DNA of 64,000 nt, taken from Bacteroidota bacterium (GTDB lineage: Bacteria; Bacteroidota; Bacteroidia; UBA8524). Each line of letters starts with the position of its first letter. The first letter of the stretch is position 1. This document shows, piece by piece, positions 18,301-26,408 of the stretch. The translations under genes were made by a program, and so were the position numbers. The DNA is taken from NCBI GenBank assembly GCA_016124735.1, contig WGMZ01000007.1:62001-126000 (forward strand), read 5' to 3'. The notes under the pieces are model-generated. The model searched no databases. It saw only the letters and a list, made by a program, of their open reading frames with translations, and was not told the origin of the DNA.

Positions 18301-19659
18301 TTTGCAGAACTCAAGCAGCACCTTATTGACATGTTCCTCTTCCGGTAAACCATGACGGTTAAGTTCCACATAAAAATCATCTCCAAATTGCTCTTTCCAC
18401 CATACGAAGGCATCTTCTGCCTGTTTTTCGCCGACATTCAGGATGAGATTCGGAACTTCGCCATTAATCCATCCGGTGGTGGCAATAACGCCTTCTTTGT
18501 ATTCGAGCAATACATTCCTGTCGACCCTCGGCACATAGTAAAAACCTTCGGTATGACCCAGTGAGCTGATTTTCGCCAGGTTGTGGTATCCCGCTTCGTT
18601 TTTGGCAATCAAGACTGTTTGGTAACCATTGTTTTGGCGTGACCGATCGTTCATGTCCTCGGTCAGGTTGACCTCACAACCCAATATGCACTTGAGCTCG
18701 GGCTGTGCCTCTTCGCCGTCTGCGAGGGCTTCGTTCTTTTCGCGAATGCCCGCATTCACTTTTTCTGTATGGTTCCAAAAGGTAAAAGCTCCATACATGT
18801 TGGCGTGATCGGTAAGTGCCACCCCGGGCATTTTAAGTTCGGCAGCACGCGCTACAATATCTCCTACGTCAGAAGTAGATTGAAGCACCGAGTACTGTGA
18901 ATGGGTATGCAGATGAACAAAAGGCTGTTTGGGCGCAGATGAGGGAGCCGCGGTATTCACCTTCTTGGTGAATTTCAGGTTGGGCCCTTCGACAACTTCT
19001 TTGGTCTGAACCGTGTCAAGAATGGATTTGGCCACCTCAGCCAGTTTTTCCATCACGTCATCCGCCAGAGAAATATCTTCCCGACTTACGACTCCTGCTT
19101 TGATTAATGCAAAGAAACAACGGGCAGTTGCTTCTACGTCGGCAGCGGCATTGTGTGCATCGGAAAAAGGACGGCCAAACAGTTTGTTGTGTAATTCGCT
19201 CAGGGTTGGCCATTTGAATTTTCCGCCTTTTCCTCCGGGAATCGCGCAGAAATCAGTGGATTCATCTTTGGTATCAATCCAGGCTTTTCCTTCCAGAACA
19301 TTGGGCTGTTGACTTCGGAAATATTCAGCCCCCATAATGTTCAGGTCGAATTCGATATTGTGACCGGCGATATAGTTTGTCTTTTCTACAACTTTGGCAA
19401 AAGTATCCAGCACCTCTTGAAGCGGATGTCCTTCAGCCAGGGCGCGTTCTGTCGTGATGCCGTGTACCTGAACCGAGTTGAAGGGAATATCAAAGCCTTC
19501 CGGTTTAATGATGAGGTTTTGCGCCTCAACCAGGTATCCCTTTTCATCATGCAACTGCCAGGCAATTTGCACACAACGCGGCCAATTTTCGCTGTCGCTG
19601 ATTGGGGCATTGTAATTCTTAGGTAAGCCAGTGGTCTCGGTGTCAAATATCAGGTACAT
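15343..19659 (-). CDS. dnaE: DNA polymerase III alpha subunit with N-terminal DEDDh exonuclease
   Basis: 1438 residues. The N terminus is a DEDDh 3'-5' exonuclease domain: FDTETTGLP (D6, E8), GHNIEFD and HNAAADVEA. Next is the PHP domain (VHLHTHSQYSVL, ALTDHANMYG) and the C-family polymerase core with GPGRGSAAGSAVAYC and the catalytic PDIDIDFDDRGRE. Helix-hairpin-helix and OB segments complete the C terminus. The polymerase replicates the chromosome; the fused exonuclease could proofread in place of a separate epsilon subunit. Exonuclease-DnaE fusions are known in Bacteroidota. ATG at 19659 is chosen because it begins MYLIFDTETTG; a TTG 93 bases upstream adds a non-conserved, Cys/His-containing extension. 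It is divergent from the CPBP gene. Confidence 0.97.
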   Translation of the reverse strand: MYLIFDTETTGLPKNYNAPISDSENWPRCVQIAWQLHDEKGYLVEAQNLIIKPEGFDIPFNSVQVHGITTERALAEGHPLQEVLDTFAKVVEKTNYIAGHNIEFDLNIMGAEYFRSQQPNVLEGKAWIDTKDESTDFCAIPGGKGGKFKWPTLSELHNKLFGRPFSDAHNAAADVEATARCFFALIKAGVVSREDISLADDVMEKLAEVAKSILDTVQTKEVVEGPNLKFTKKVNTAAPSSAPKQPFVHLHTHSQYSVLQSTSDVGDIVARAAELKMPGVALTDHANMYGAFTFWNHTEKVNAGIREKNEALADGEEAQPELKCILGCEVNLTEDMNDRSRQNNGYQTVLIAKNEAGYHNLAKISSLGHTEGFYYVPRVDRNVLLEYKEGVIATTGWINGEVPNLILNVGEKQAEDAFVWWKEQFGDDFYVELNRHGLPEEEHVNKVLLEFCKKYDVKYFAANTNYYLKKEHAKAHEILLCIKDNEKLSTPIGKGRGFRYGLPNDLFYFMSAEEMANLFSDMPEALSETIAIAEKIESFKLGRDVLLPKFEIPEEFDDQDDYLRHLTYEGAKKRYGEVTPEIAERLDFELATIKRTGYPGYFLIVQDFTTEARKMGVSVGPGRGSAAGSAVAYCIGITNVDPIKYDLLFERFLNPDRISMPDIDIDFDDRGREKVINYVIEKYGQKQVAQIITYGTLGGKSALRDASRVLEYPLAEADVLAKSFPANPSTSLKKLLEPGGISPKLLDKLNPQDKEKAYKFREMADAGDTRSSVIQQAKELEGSVRNTGIHACGVIITPDDISKFVPVAMSKDSSLLCTQFDNSVAESAGLLKMDFLGLRTLTIINDAIDEVRRRHGIALVADDFPLDDTLTYELFQRGETNGIFQFESIGMQKNLKELKPDKFEDLIAMNALYRPGPMEYIPNYIARKHGQEPVTYDLPDMEEYLSETYGITVYQEQVMRLSQKLADFTKGEADTLRKAMGKKQKAVLDKMKARFVDGAKAKGHPEDKLNKIWTDWEAFAQYAFNKSHSTCYAVLAFQTGYLKAHYPQEFMSAVLNAEKSIENLTFYMSECRRMGVEVLGPDVNESQLGFSVNKENAIRFGLSAIKGVGEGAAAEIIEQRSEAGPYTSVFDLTKRVNLKAVNKRVMEALAVSGAFDCFEGIHRAQYFHRIQADESNIIEKSIKYGATFQNNEAASQVSLFGGGTDAELPEPVVPPSDPWELEEKLEKEKTVVGMYLSGHPLDKYSVEMHELCSHQLRDLQNLDELMGKNIIIGGLLTDLLERETYNGGLMGIFGIEDYTGRFEFRLHKGIYPNFRSSLKMEKYLYIKGTVSKRSWPKDSTELEFVIQQIGTLREMRSQLLNYLTLVLPIQKANHELGGKLQRFLKEYPGDTQLKLKLVDTESKIHLPMRSSQLRVDVRKEVLEYFNREQITYHLEVNK

Positions 19660-19768
19660 GTATTCGGGAAATCTGTTTTCGAATTTACGCCAAAAGGAGG
19701 GGGAATAAGTCGATGACGATAAGTTGTGGATTTTTTGACAATGCGCACACAATCTGTATTTTGCCGCA

Positions 19769-20731
19769 TTGAAAAAGATTGTCTCAATTCTTCGCCACTA
19801 CCTCGTTGAAAGGATCCCTTTGAAGGCAATTGTCTTGTCTTTTCTCCTGGCAGCATTGGCTACCTTTTTCGAATACTGCTTTCATCTGAAAAGGAACTGG
19901 CTCGAAGCCGAAGGACTCTTTTATCTGAAGGCTTTGTTGTTTTATGGACTTCCTGTATTGACATTCCTGGGAGTATATTTTTTGGCATTGGACCGACAGC
20001 CCAAAGGCGATAGTGCATTTGATAACCTTCCACATACTACCAACTACCTACTACTCCTTTCGTTGCTGCTGCTGGCTCTGGTCGCTTTTTCTCTTCGTAG
20101 TGGTTTTCAGGAGCATGCAACTTGGGTCTACCATCATTTTGAAAATTGGGACTATGGCATTCGCCTGACCAATATGATGATACTCGGACCGCTGATGTCG
20201 CTGTTTGCAGTGGCCTGGTGGTTTATGGTCGACAGGAAAAGAGTGCCCCGTTTGTATGGCTGTACCTTCAAAGGAGTGGATTGGTCGGCTTACCTGCTTC
20301 TTTTATTGATGATGATGCCGTTGATTGCCCTGGCCTCAACACAGAAAGATTTTATTCAGTACTATCCGAAAGCTGCGCGCTTATTCACCGATGAGTTTCC
20401 GCCAGACAAGGCGCAAATTGCTTTGTATGAGCTATTCTATGGCATGGACTTCATCTACATCGAATTCTTCTTTCGGGGCTTTCTGGTGATTGCCTTTAGC
20501 CGTTTTCTGGGTCCGGCAAGTATTCCCTTTGCTGCGTTGATGTATTGTACCATTCACTTTGGAAAACCACTGGGAGAAACGATCAGTTCCTGGTTTGGTG
20601 GTATGATTTTGGGAATTCTGGTTTACGAGACGCGCAGCATCGTTGGGGGAATCATGGTTCACATGGGCATTGCCTGGATGATGGAGCTGGGAGGGTTTAT
20701 TGGCAGATGGACTTTGGAAAATGGAAATTAG
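19769..20731 (+). CDS. CPBP family (CAAX-protease-like) membrane protein, altered motifs
   Basis: 320 residues with about eight membrane segments. The C-terminal half matches CPBP/Rce1-like proteins: IEFFFRGF corresponds to the EExxxR motif, YCTIHFGKP to FxxxH, and VHMGIAWMMEL to the last His motif. However the first Glu of EExxxR is Ile, and the residue four after the last His is not the usual Asn/Asp, so protease activity is doubtful. Homologues without activity exist in this superfamily. The start is uncertain: TTG at 19769 gives a Lys-containing N terminus, but no ATG lies before the first helix. A TTTG-N19-TATTTTG-like sequence (19734-19763) sits directly upstream and would leave almost no leader. 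Confidence 0.75.
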   Translation: MKKIVSILRHYLVERIPLKAIVLSFLLAALATFFEYCFHLKRNWLEAEGLFYLKALLFYGLPVLTFLGVYFLALDRQPKGDSAFDNLPHTTNYLLLLSLLLLALVAFSLRSGFQEHATWVYHHFENWDYGIRLTNMMILGPLMSLFAVAWWFMVDRKRVPRLYGCTFKGVDWSAYLLLLLMMMPLIALASTQKDFIQYYPKAARLFTDEFPPDKAQIALYELFYGMDFIYIEFFFRGFLVIAFSRFLGPASIPFAALMYCTIHFGKPLGETISSWFGGMILGILVYETRSIVGGIMVHMGIAWMMELGGFIGRWTLENGN

Positions 20732-20736
20732 AGAAA

Positions 20737-20808
20737 TCCCACTTTCTCACTATCTCAACATCTCACCGTCTCAAAATCTCAATGTCTCAAAATCGCAAAG
20801 TCTTTCAA
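20737..20808 (+). repeat. tandem array with exact 8-bp period (TCTCAnnn)
   Basis: Nine consecutive octamers begin at 20737, 20745, 20753, 20761, 20769, 20777, 20785, 20793 and 20801. Six in a row (20745-20792) start with TCTCA; the flanking units TCCCACTT, TCGCAAAG and TCTTTCAA are degenerate. The last three positions of each unit vary and are A-rich. It fills the gap between the convergent CPBP and miaB genes and its last unit overlaps the miaB stop codon. Confidence 0.9.
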
Positions 20809-22166
20809 ACAATCCGCCCAATCAATGACGTAGTGGTCGTCCTCTCAATCTCAACATTTACATAATCTCCCGGACGATGTACGCCGTCTTTCGGAAAGAT
20901 GCACATAATATTCTGGTCATTGCGGCCCTTGAAGTCGGTGGTGGATTTTTTGGAATCCCCTTCGATCAATACCTGAAAAACTTTACCGACCAGTTTCGCA
21001 TTCTTATCTCTGGAAATTTGATTCTGAAGATCGATAATTTCCTGCAGGCGCCGTTTCTTCACTTCCTCCGGTATGTCATCGGGATAGCGACGCGCAGCCA
21101 AAGTACCCGGGCGTTCGCTGTAATAGTACATATAAGAAAAATCAAACTGGCATAGCTCCATCAAACTAAGGGTGTCCTTATGTTCTTCTTCTGTTTCAGA
21201 ACAGAAGCCAGCAATGATGTCGCAGGAAATTCCACAGTCGGGGATGATTTCGCGAATACGACTCATGCGCTCCAAGTACCATTCGCGGTCGTAGGTGCGG
21301 TTCATCAATTTGAGCACCCGGCTGTTTCCGCTTTGGGCTGGAAGATGAATATAGTTGCAAACGTTTTCGTACTTCGCAATGGTATGCAGCACTTCGTCCG
21401 TAATGTCTTTGGGGTGCGAGGTAGAAAAACGAACGCGCAAATTCGGGTTTACCTGAGCGGTCATTTCAAGAAGCCGTGCGAAATTCACAGATTCGCTGCC
21501 ATCTTCTGAGGTCCATTTATAGGAGTCAACGTTTTGTCCCAATAAGGTTACTTCCTTGTATCCATCTGCCACCAGCTGTTCTGCTTCGCGAACAATGGAG
21601 TAGGGGTCTCGGCTGCGTTCGCGGCCGCGGGTAAAGGGCACCACGCAGAAGGAACACATATTGTCGCAACCCCGCATGATGGAGATAAAGGCATTGATAC
21701 CGTTGCTATTCAAACGAATCGGAGCGATCTCTGCATAGGTCTCTTCGCGACTTAATAATACATTCACGGCTTTTTGTCCGTCGTCTACTTTAGCCAATAA
21801 ACCTGGTAAGTCTCTGTATGCATCCGGGCCAACTACTAAGTCCACCAATTGATTCTGGTCGAGAAGTTTGGCTTTAAGGCGTTCGGCCATGCAGCCCAGC
21901 ACACCAACGATTAGATCCGGTTTATGTTTTTTTGCTGCTTTCAGCATCTGCAAGCGGTTCCAGATTTTGTCTTCCGCATTCTCGCGGATAGCGCAGGTAT
22001 TCAGAAACACGATATCGGCATTGTCTTCCTCTTCCTGGGTTTTGTATCCATTCTCTTGAAGGATCGAGGCAATCACTTCCGAGTCGGCCAAATTCATGGC
22101 ACAACCGTAGGATTCGATGTATAGATTTTTGCCAGTAGTGACGGGGCTTGCACTCAGTTTTTCCAT
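20805..22166 (-). CDS. miaB: tRNA-2-methylthio-N6-dimethylallyladenosine synthase MiaB
   Basis: 453 residues, typical length. MiaB is a radical-SAM methylthiotransferase that adds a methylthio group to i6A37 of tRNAs. The N-terminal UPF0004 domain has [23 protein letters not shown] and GCMAERL, whose cysteines bind the auxiliary cluster. The radical-SAM motif is [13 protein letters not shown] (CxxxCxxC), followed by [17 protein letters not shown]-terminal TRAM domain ends the protein. The start ATG at 22166 begins [10 protein letters not shown] and is preceded by a good Bacteroidota promoter. The 3' end abuts the octamer repeat. Confidence 0.97.
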   Translation of the reverse strand: MEKLSASPVTTGKNLYIESYGCAMNLADSEVIASILQENGYKTQEEEDNADIVFLNTCAIRENAEDKIWNRLQMLKAAKKHKPDLIVGVLGCMAERLKAKLLDQNQLVDLVVGPDAYRDLPGLLAKVDDGQKAVNVLLSREETYAEIAPIRLNSNGINAFISIMRGCDNMCSFCVVPFTRGRERSRDPYSIVREAEQLVADGYKEVTLLGQNVDSYKWTSEDGSESVNFARLLEMTAQVNPNLRVRFSTSHPKDITDEVLHTIAKYENVCNYIHLPAQSGNSRVLKLMNRTYDREWYLERMSRIREIIPDCGISCDIIAGFCSETEEEHKDTLSLMELCQFDFSYMYYYSERPGTLAARRYPDDIPEEVKKRRLQEIIDLQNQISRDKNAKLVGKVFQVLIEGDSKKSTTDFKGRNDQNIMCIFPKDGVHRPGDYVNVEIERTTTTSLIGRIV

Positions 22167-22176
22167 ATTGAATCTG

Positions 22177-22207
22177 CAAAGATAGGGAAATGCAGAGGAT
22201 TGCCGAA
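22177..22207 (-). promoter_or_regulatory. Bacteroidota-type promoter of miaB
   Basis: Reading the minus strand, TTCG (22207-22204) is followed after exactly 19 bases by TATCTTTG (22184-22177), a perfect TAnnTTTG -7 box. The predicted start of transcription lies a few bases before the ATG at 22166, so the leader would be very short. Confidence 0.6.
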
Positions 22208-22246
22208 TTACAGCTGGAATGGTTCTGGAAAAGTATCCGGAGGAAG

Positions 22247-22930
22247 CTACTCAGATTTCTTTTTTACCGGGATAAAGCCAATTCCAAGCAAGTAACTGAC
22301 TTGAGACTTTATACCGTTGTCAAGACTGGCGGTAAAATCGGCTCCAAGCTTTCCTCTTAATACACCAAAGCTGAAGCATGGCATATTGTGGGAGAGACCC
22401 AAAAACAAATGAGTATAAACAAAGGGTTGTTTTAATGCATAGATGTCCACTACAGGTCGATTCCCGATGTCATCTTTAATTTCATCCGCCCGCATAGTCA
22501 TGCAGCCCACAGAACTTTCGGCCAGCAGATATGTGCCATTTAATGTGTTTGAAGATCCGGTGGAAGTATTTAACCTATGTTCTACTGAATAACCAATTCC
22601 GCCACCCATTCCATGCACGACTCGATTCACATTGTAATTTACAAAGCCTGAAGGAATCCACTCACTGAACGCATAGTGATTGGTATAGCGATAAAAGCCA
22701 ACTTCACCATGAATACCATAATTCCATGATCCTTTGTGACGCATCCTTGTGTATTGTAGCGTATAAAAAACCGGACAGTTTTGTTGAATGTTTTGTCTTT
22801 CAGATTGATATTTCCATACAGAAGCATATGGAACCCGGCTATTACCAACCAGTTCAAATTGATGACTCACTTGCGCTTGGAGCAAACCAACAAAAAAAAT
22901 ATAAGCCAAAGCTAAGAAAAAATTCCTCAT
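22247..22930 (-). CDS. exported protein, possibly small outer-membrane beta-barrel
   Basis: 227 residues. The start ATG at 22930 gives a clean signal peptide ([20 protein letters not shown]). The mature protein has alternating hydrophobic/aromatic stretches rich in Tyr, Phe and Gly and ends with a strand-like segment followed by KKKSE, consistent with an outer-membrane barrel, although the last residue is not the usual aromatic. I recognise no family. It is divergent, with a 39-base gap, from a lipoprotein gene, so the two may share a control region. A TTG three codons upstream is an alternative start. Confidence 0.6.
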   Translation of the reverse strand: MRNFFLALAYIFFVGLLQAQVSHQFELVGNSRVPYASVWKYQSERQNIQQNCPVFYTLQYTRMRHKGSWNYGIHGEVGFYRYTNHYAFSEWIPSGFVNYNVNRVVHGMGGGIGYSVEHRLNTSTGSSNTLNGTYLLAESSVGCMTMRADEIKDDIGNRPVVDIYALKQPFVYTHLFLGLSHNMPCFSFGVLRGKLGADFTASLDNGIKSQVSYLLGIGFIPVKKKSE

Positions 22931-22969
22931 TGATTGCAAATAAGTAAAAATTATTGGATTTTCACGGGT

Positions 22970-24100
22970 ATGATTCGACTGACATTTCCATTGGTATTAA
23001 TTTTTGTCCTGTTATCCTGTAGGAAGCAAAATAGCAGTGTTGAAAAGGACTTGAGTGAAATTTCATTAGATGTTACTCTCCACGAGACTGACTTGATCAA
23101 TAATGAAATATCGAGCATTATTAACACCGATAATGGCTGGGTTCTCTGTTCCAAAAAGAATACGCCGTATTTCCATCTTATTGATACGCAAGGGAATTTA
23201 GTCAAAGAAGTTTCTACCGGTTTTATTCCCGATGATCCTACACGAGAATTCCTGGTACAGGATAATGCAAATCAACTTTTTCGCTGCACATTAAATTCTC
23301 AAAACAAAAAACAGGTCTTGTTGTCAAGTTTAGATAACCAATTAAATACAATAAAAACCTGGCTTGTTTACGAAGCTCCTAGAGACGTCAGTATAACAGG
23401 ATTTGCATTCGACCAACCGAATCAATTCATCATTTCTATAGTTAACAATAATCATGATCAAGAATTACCCAGTGTATTTCGTTTTAATACTTTTAATAAT
23501 TCAACAGATACGCTGATTAAATGCATCAATGGAACAGCACTTAGAGGATATTATCGCTCGACTAGCGGAATGAACTCCATGTTTCTGCAATATTTAAAGG
23601 AAGGAACAGCTGCGAATGTGTTGACATATGACGATAAAGGGAACCAATTATCCAATATTGGAGTACCAAGTTTAGATATTTTTTCTGCAAACTCAGTATT
23701 GTATCAACCATTCCATAATGTGGGTCTTTTTTGTTCTGTAGTGTGCTCTGCTGAAAGTGGACTTAGTTTTTGGAATATTAATGAAAGGGGTTTTTTGCGG
23801 AGCAATCCTGTTAAATGGTCTCAAAGTGGTAATATGAGGATTGAGGATCTGGTTTTGGATCGACAAAATAGCAGTTGGGTATTGTTTAGGGAAGAGATGG
23901 GTGCTCCGACTAGAAATTTATTTATCGCCAAATTACATCCACTTGATGGCCAATTAGTGTATTGTAAAATGCTAAATAACACCAATTACAATTGGTCTGG
24001 TCCAATTTCTTTGCGCTTTAATGAATTTGGTGACTGGTCAATTATCGGAACTATTAAGGAAGCTCAATCCTTTAAGACTGTTATTCTGAAACAGAAATGA
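22970..24100 (+). CDS. lipoprotein of unknown function
   Basis: 376 residues. ATG at 22970 yields a signal peptide ending in a lipobox-like VLLSC, so the mature protein would be lipidated at Cys17. The rest is Asn/Ser-rich with recurring short patterns (NGWVLCS, WVLFREEM, GDWSIIG) that resemble blades of a beta-propeller, but no named family is evident. A TTG start 36 bases upstream is open but would place a polar stretch before the signal. Codon use is slightly more AT-rich than in neighbours. A terminator follows directly. Confidence 0.7.
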   Translation: MIRLTFPLVLIFVLLSCRKQNSSVEKDLSEISLDVTLHETDLINNEISSIINTDNGWVLCSKKNTPYFHLIDTQGNLVKEVSTGFIPDDPTREFLVQDNANQLFRCTLNSQNKKQVLLSSLDNQLNTIKTWLVYEAPRDVSITGFAFDQPNQFIISIVNNNHDQELPSVFRFNTFNNSTDTLIKCINGTALRGYYRSTSGMNSMFLQYLKEGTAANVLTYDDKGNQLSNIGVPSLDIFSANSVLYQPFHNVGLFCSVVCSAESGLSFWNINERGFLRSNPVKWSQSGNMRIEDLVLDRQNSSWVLFREEMGAPTRNLFIAKLHPLDGQLVYCKMLNNTNYNWSGPISLRFNEFGDWSIIGTIKEAQSFKTVILKQK

Positions 24101-24110
24101 TTTCTTAATA

Positions 24111-24136
24111 AGCCGACTTCTGTCGGTTTTATTTTG
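24111..24136 (+). terminator. Rho-independent terminator after the lipoprotein gene
   Basis: CCGAC-TTCT-GTCGG (24113-24126), extendable by an A-T and a G-T pair, is followed by TTTTATTTT. It starts 10 bases after the stop codon. Confidence 0.85.
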
Positions 24137-24160
24137 GCACGAAAAATGTCAATACAATAG

Positions 24161-24181
24161 ATGTAAATACATTTAATGTAA
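24161..24181 (+). promoter_or_regulatory. candidate operator upstream of the pirin gene
   Basis: ATGTA-AA-TACAT (24161-24172) is a perfect short inverted repeat, and a further ATGTA follows at 24176-24180, immediately before the annotated start. The spacing and AT content resemble binding sites of dimeric winged-helix repressors such as MarR types, but no regulator gene is in the window. Confidence 0.35.
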
Positions 24182-24182
24182 A

Positions 24183-25028
24183 ATGAAACGTGCTCAATTC
24201 CTCAAATCCATCCTTACAGCTGCATCAGCGCTGGGTGTGCCTGCCGCATTTGCAGGGGAGAAGAAGACTTTAGCACAAGTGGGATTTGAACATTTACCTA
24301 CCAAGGAGGATAAAACCATGAATACCCTTATTCACCGGGCAGATACCCGCGGACACGCCAACCACGGATGGTTGGATTCCCATCACACCTTTTCATTCGC
24401 CAGTTACATGAATCCCGAGCGGATTCATTTCGGAGCACTTCGTGTGTTGAACGACGACATTATCCAGGGCGGAACCGGATTTGGTACCCATCCACATGAG
24501 AACATGGAAATCGTGTCCATTCCTTTAAAAGGAGCACTGGAACATAAAGACAGTACTGGCCGCCATAAAGTTATTGAAACTGGTGATGTGCAAATCATGA
24601 GTGCCGGAACAGGCATCTTTCATTCGGAATACAATCATCTCAAAGACAGTGAAACAAATTTCCTTCAGATTTGGATTTTTCCGAAAAAAGCCAATATTAC
24701 TCCCCGTTATGAGCAATTGAGCTTTTCGTCAGAAGATCGAAAAAATACCTGGCAAACCGTTGTTTCTCCAAAAGAAGGAGAGGCACTTTGGATCAATCAG
24801 GATGCCTGGTTTAGTCTGAGCAACCTCGAAGCCGGAAATAGCACTTCTTACATCAAGCATAAAGACGAATCCATTCTTTATCTATTTGTCATTAGTGGTC
24901 AAGTCGAAGTGGCCGGTGAAACTCTCAAACGTCGGGATGGCATGGGAATCAGTCAGGGAAACATCGAACAACTAAAAGCATTAGAAAACAGTGAGCTCCT
25001 CTTAATGGAACTCCCTGCCCAACCATAA
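24183..25028 (+). CDS. pirin family protein with N-terminal extension resembling a signal peptide
   Basis: 281 residues. From residue 46 the protein is a typical YhaK-type pirin, a bicupin-like metal-binding family with quercetin dioxygenase or regulatory roles. The metal-site motifs THPHENMEIVS and GTGIFHSEYNH are present. Residues 1-24 (basic MKRAQFLK, then an Ala/Leu-rich stretch ending AFA) resemble a signal peptide, which is unusual for pirins. An internal ATG at 24318 matches the normal pirin start and is preceded by a perfect AAGGAGG at 24303-24309. Either a cytoplasmic form starts there or both forms are made. It heads a group with YceI, YciI-like and DoxX genes, a common oxidative-stress-type association. 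Confidence 0.88.
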   Translation: MKRAQFLKSILTAASALGVPAAFAGEKKTLAQVGFEHLPTKEDKTMNTLIHRADTRGHANHGWLDSHHTFSFASYMNPERIHFGALRVLNDDIIQGGTGFGTHPHENMEIVSIPLKGALEHKDSTGRHKVIETGDVQIMSAGTGIFHSEYNHLKDSETNFLQIWIFPKKANITPRYEQLSFSSEDRKNTWQTVVSPKEGEALWINQDAWFSLSNLEAGNSTSYIKHKDESILYLFVISGQVEVAGETLKRRDGMGISQGNIEQLKALENSELLLMELPAQP

Positions 25029-25071
25029 TATTAATCTCAACCTCATTACTCAATCCTTAAATCTTAAAATC

Positions 25072-25620
25072 ATGACAACACAAACATTAACATCAACCGC
25101 CTGGGCTATCGACCCAGCCCATTCTGAAGTTCAATTCAAAGTAAAACACCTGGTGATCTCCACTGTTACCGGTTATTTCCGCTCATTTCGCGGAGAACTG
25201 ATTGAAAGTGAAAACGGTTTCGAAGGTGCCAAAGTGGCCTTTGCAGCCGAAACTGCCAGTGTCGATACCAATAACGAGCAACGCGACGGGCACCTGAAGT
25301 CTGAAGATTTCTTTGCCTCCGAACGTTTCCCTGAATTGAGTTTTGAATCCACTTCTTTCCAGAAACTGGATGCAGACCGTTTCGAACTCAAAGGCAATAT
25401 CACCATCAAAGGTGTTACGAAAGAAATTACACTGGATGCTGAATTGGGAGGAAAGGCCACCGATCCTTATGGCAATGAAAAAGCCGGATTTGAAGTGATT
25501 GGCAAAATCAACCGGAAAGAATTTGGTTTGAATTGGGATGCCGTTACGGAAGCAGGTGGAGTAGTAGTAAGCGATGAAGTTCGCCTGCACATGAATATTC
25601 AATTGAACAAACAAGCCTAA
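25072..25620 (+). CDS. YceI family protein
   Basis: 182 residues. YceI proteins are lipocalin-like barrels that bind polyisoprenoids or other amphiphiles. Diagnostic segments are WAIDPAHSEVQFKVKHLVIS near the start, DTNNEQRDGHLKSEDFF, FPELSFEST, and the C-terminal RKEFGLNW...VSDEVRL. No signal peptide is seen, so this is a cytoplasmic form. It lies 43 bases after the pirin gene and ends before a strong terminator, so pirin-yceI probably form a two-gene unit. Confidence 0.93.
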   Translation: MTTQTLTSTAWAIDPAHSEVQFKVKHLVISTVTGYFRSFRGELIESENGFEGAKVAFAAETASVDTNNEQRDGHLKSEDFFASERFPELSFESTSFQKLDADRFELKGNITIKGVTKEITLDAELGGKATDPYGNEKAGFEVIGKINRKEFGLNWDAVTEAGGVVVSDEVRLHMNIQLNKQA

Positions 25621-25639
25621 GTAGTTTTTTGTGGTTTTA

Positions 25640-25669
25640 GGTCGGCATGGTATGTGCCGGCCTTTTTTT
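25640..25669 (+). terminator. Rho-independent terminator after yceI
   Basis: GGTCGGCA / TGCCGGCC (25640-25647 with 25655-25662; one G-T pair) encloses TGGTATG and is followed by seven T. It separates yceI from the downstream YciI-like gene. Confidence 0.9.
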
Positions 25670-25685
25670 GTAATCTTGTAATGAC

Positions 25686-25976
25686 ATGCAATATTTTCAA
25701 GTATTCAGTAAACTTCCCGCATTCACCGAAGAAATGGTATCTCGTATTCCGGAGCACCGCCAGAAAATCGACAAACTACTGTCATTAGGTCGCATTGCAG
25801 GCTATTCGGTTGCAATGGATCGAAGTAGTTTGTGGATGATTGTCTTTGCAGCAGATGAACTGGCTGTTATGGATTTACTGTCAGAATTGCCGCTGAACGA
25901 ATACCTGAATCCGGAAATTACTCCATTAATGTTTCACCTGACTCCGGATTTAATCAGCACTCCCTCCTGGAATTAA
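25686..25976 (+). CDS. small YciI/muconolactone-isomerase-like protein
   Basis: 96 residues. Segments such as YFQVFSKLPAFTEEM, IPEHRQKIDKLLSLGRIAGYS and MDLLSELPLNEYL give the ferredoxin-like alpha-beta pattern of the dimeric YciI/muconolactone isomerase-like families. The His-Arg pair in PEHRQK may correspond to the YciI site. It starts 24 bases after the yceI terminator and ends 4 bases before doxX, with which it is probably translated. The substrate is unknown. Confidence 0.65.
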   Translation: MQYFQVFSKLPAFTEEMVSRIPEHRQKIDKLLSLGRIAGYSVAMDRSSLWMIVFAADELAVMDLLSELPLNEYLNPEITPLMFHLTPDLISTPSWN

Positions 25977-25980
25977 AGTC

Positions 25981-26391
25981 ATGAATAAGCGCATACCTTC
26001 CTCATCCTCTACCGATTTCTTTCTTTTATTTTTACGTCTTTTTGCCTCTGCCGGGATGCTGCTGAACCATGGAATTCCAAAGCTCGAACGGCTATTTTCA
26101 GGAGAAGAAATCAAGTTCTATTCTTTCCTTGGCATGGGACCGGTTGTTTCACTTGTTCTGGCGGTATTTGCGGAAGCAATTTGTTCTGCATTGGTGGCGG
26201 TGGGGCTTTGGTCGCGTTATGCTGCCATACCCGTGATGTTCACCATGCTTGTGGCTGCATTTGGCGCGGGCTGGGACCGGGGTTTTAAGGGAATGGAAAT
26301 GGCCTTATTGTATTTCTTCCTGTTTACGGTGGTTTTTGTCTTTGGCCCGGGAAAATACAGCCTTGACAAGAACATACATCCAAGAAAATAA
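25981..26391 (+). CDS. DoxX family membrane protein
   Basis: 136 residues with four membrane segments. FLRLFASAGMLLNHGIPKLER (about 18-38) and the following GMGPVVSLVLAVFAEAICSALVAVGLWSR match the DoxX family. These are often genetically linked to redox defence or pirin/YceI genes, as here. The protein ends with the charged tail DKNIHPRK. A TACATTTG -7-like box starts 6 bases after its stop. Confidence 0.87.
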   Translation: MNKRIPSSSSTDFFLLFLRLFASAGMLLNHGIPKLERLFSGEEIKFYSFLGMGPVVSLVLAVFAEAICSALVAVGLWSRYAAIPVMFTMLVAAFGAGWDRGFKGMEMALLYFFLFTVVFVFGPGKYSLDKNIHPRK

Positions 26392-26408
26392 TCCAATACA
26401 TTTGTCGG

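Noticed and set aside
20737-20808. CRISPR array
   Set aside because: Units are 8 bp with no long repeat/spacer alternation and no cas gene nearby.
25183-25614. 143-codon minus-strand frame inside yceI
   Set aside because: Antisense shadow of a clear YceI protein.
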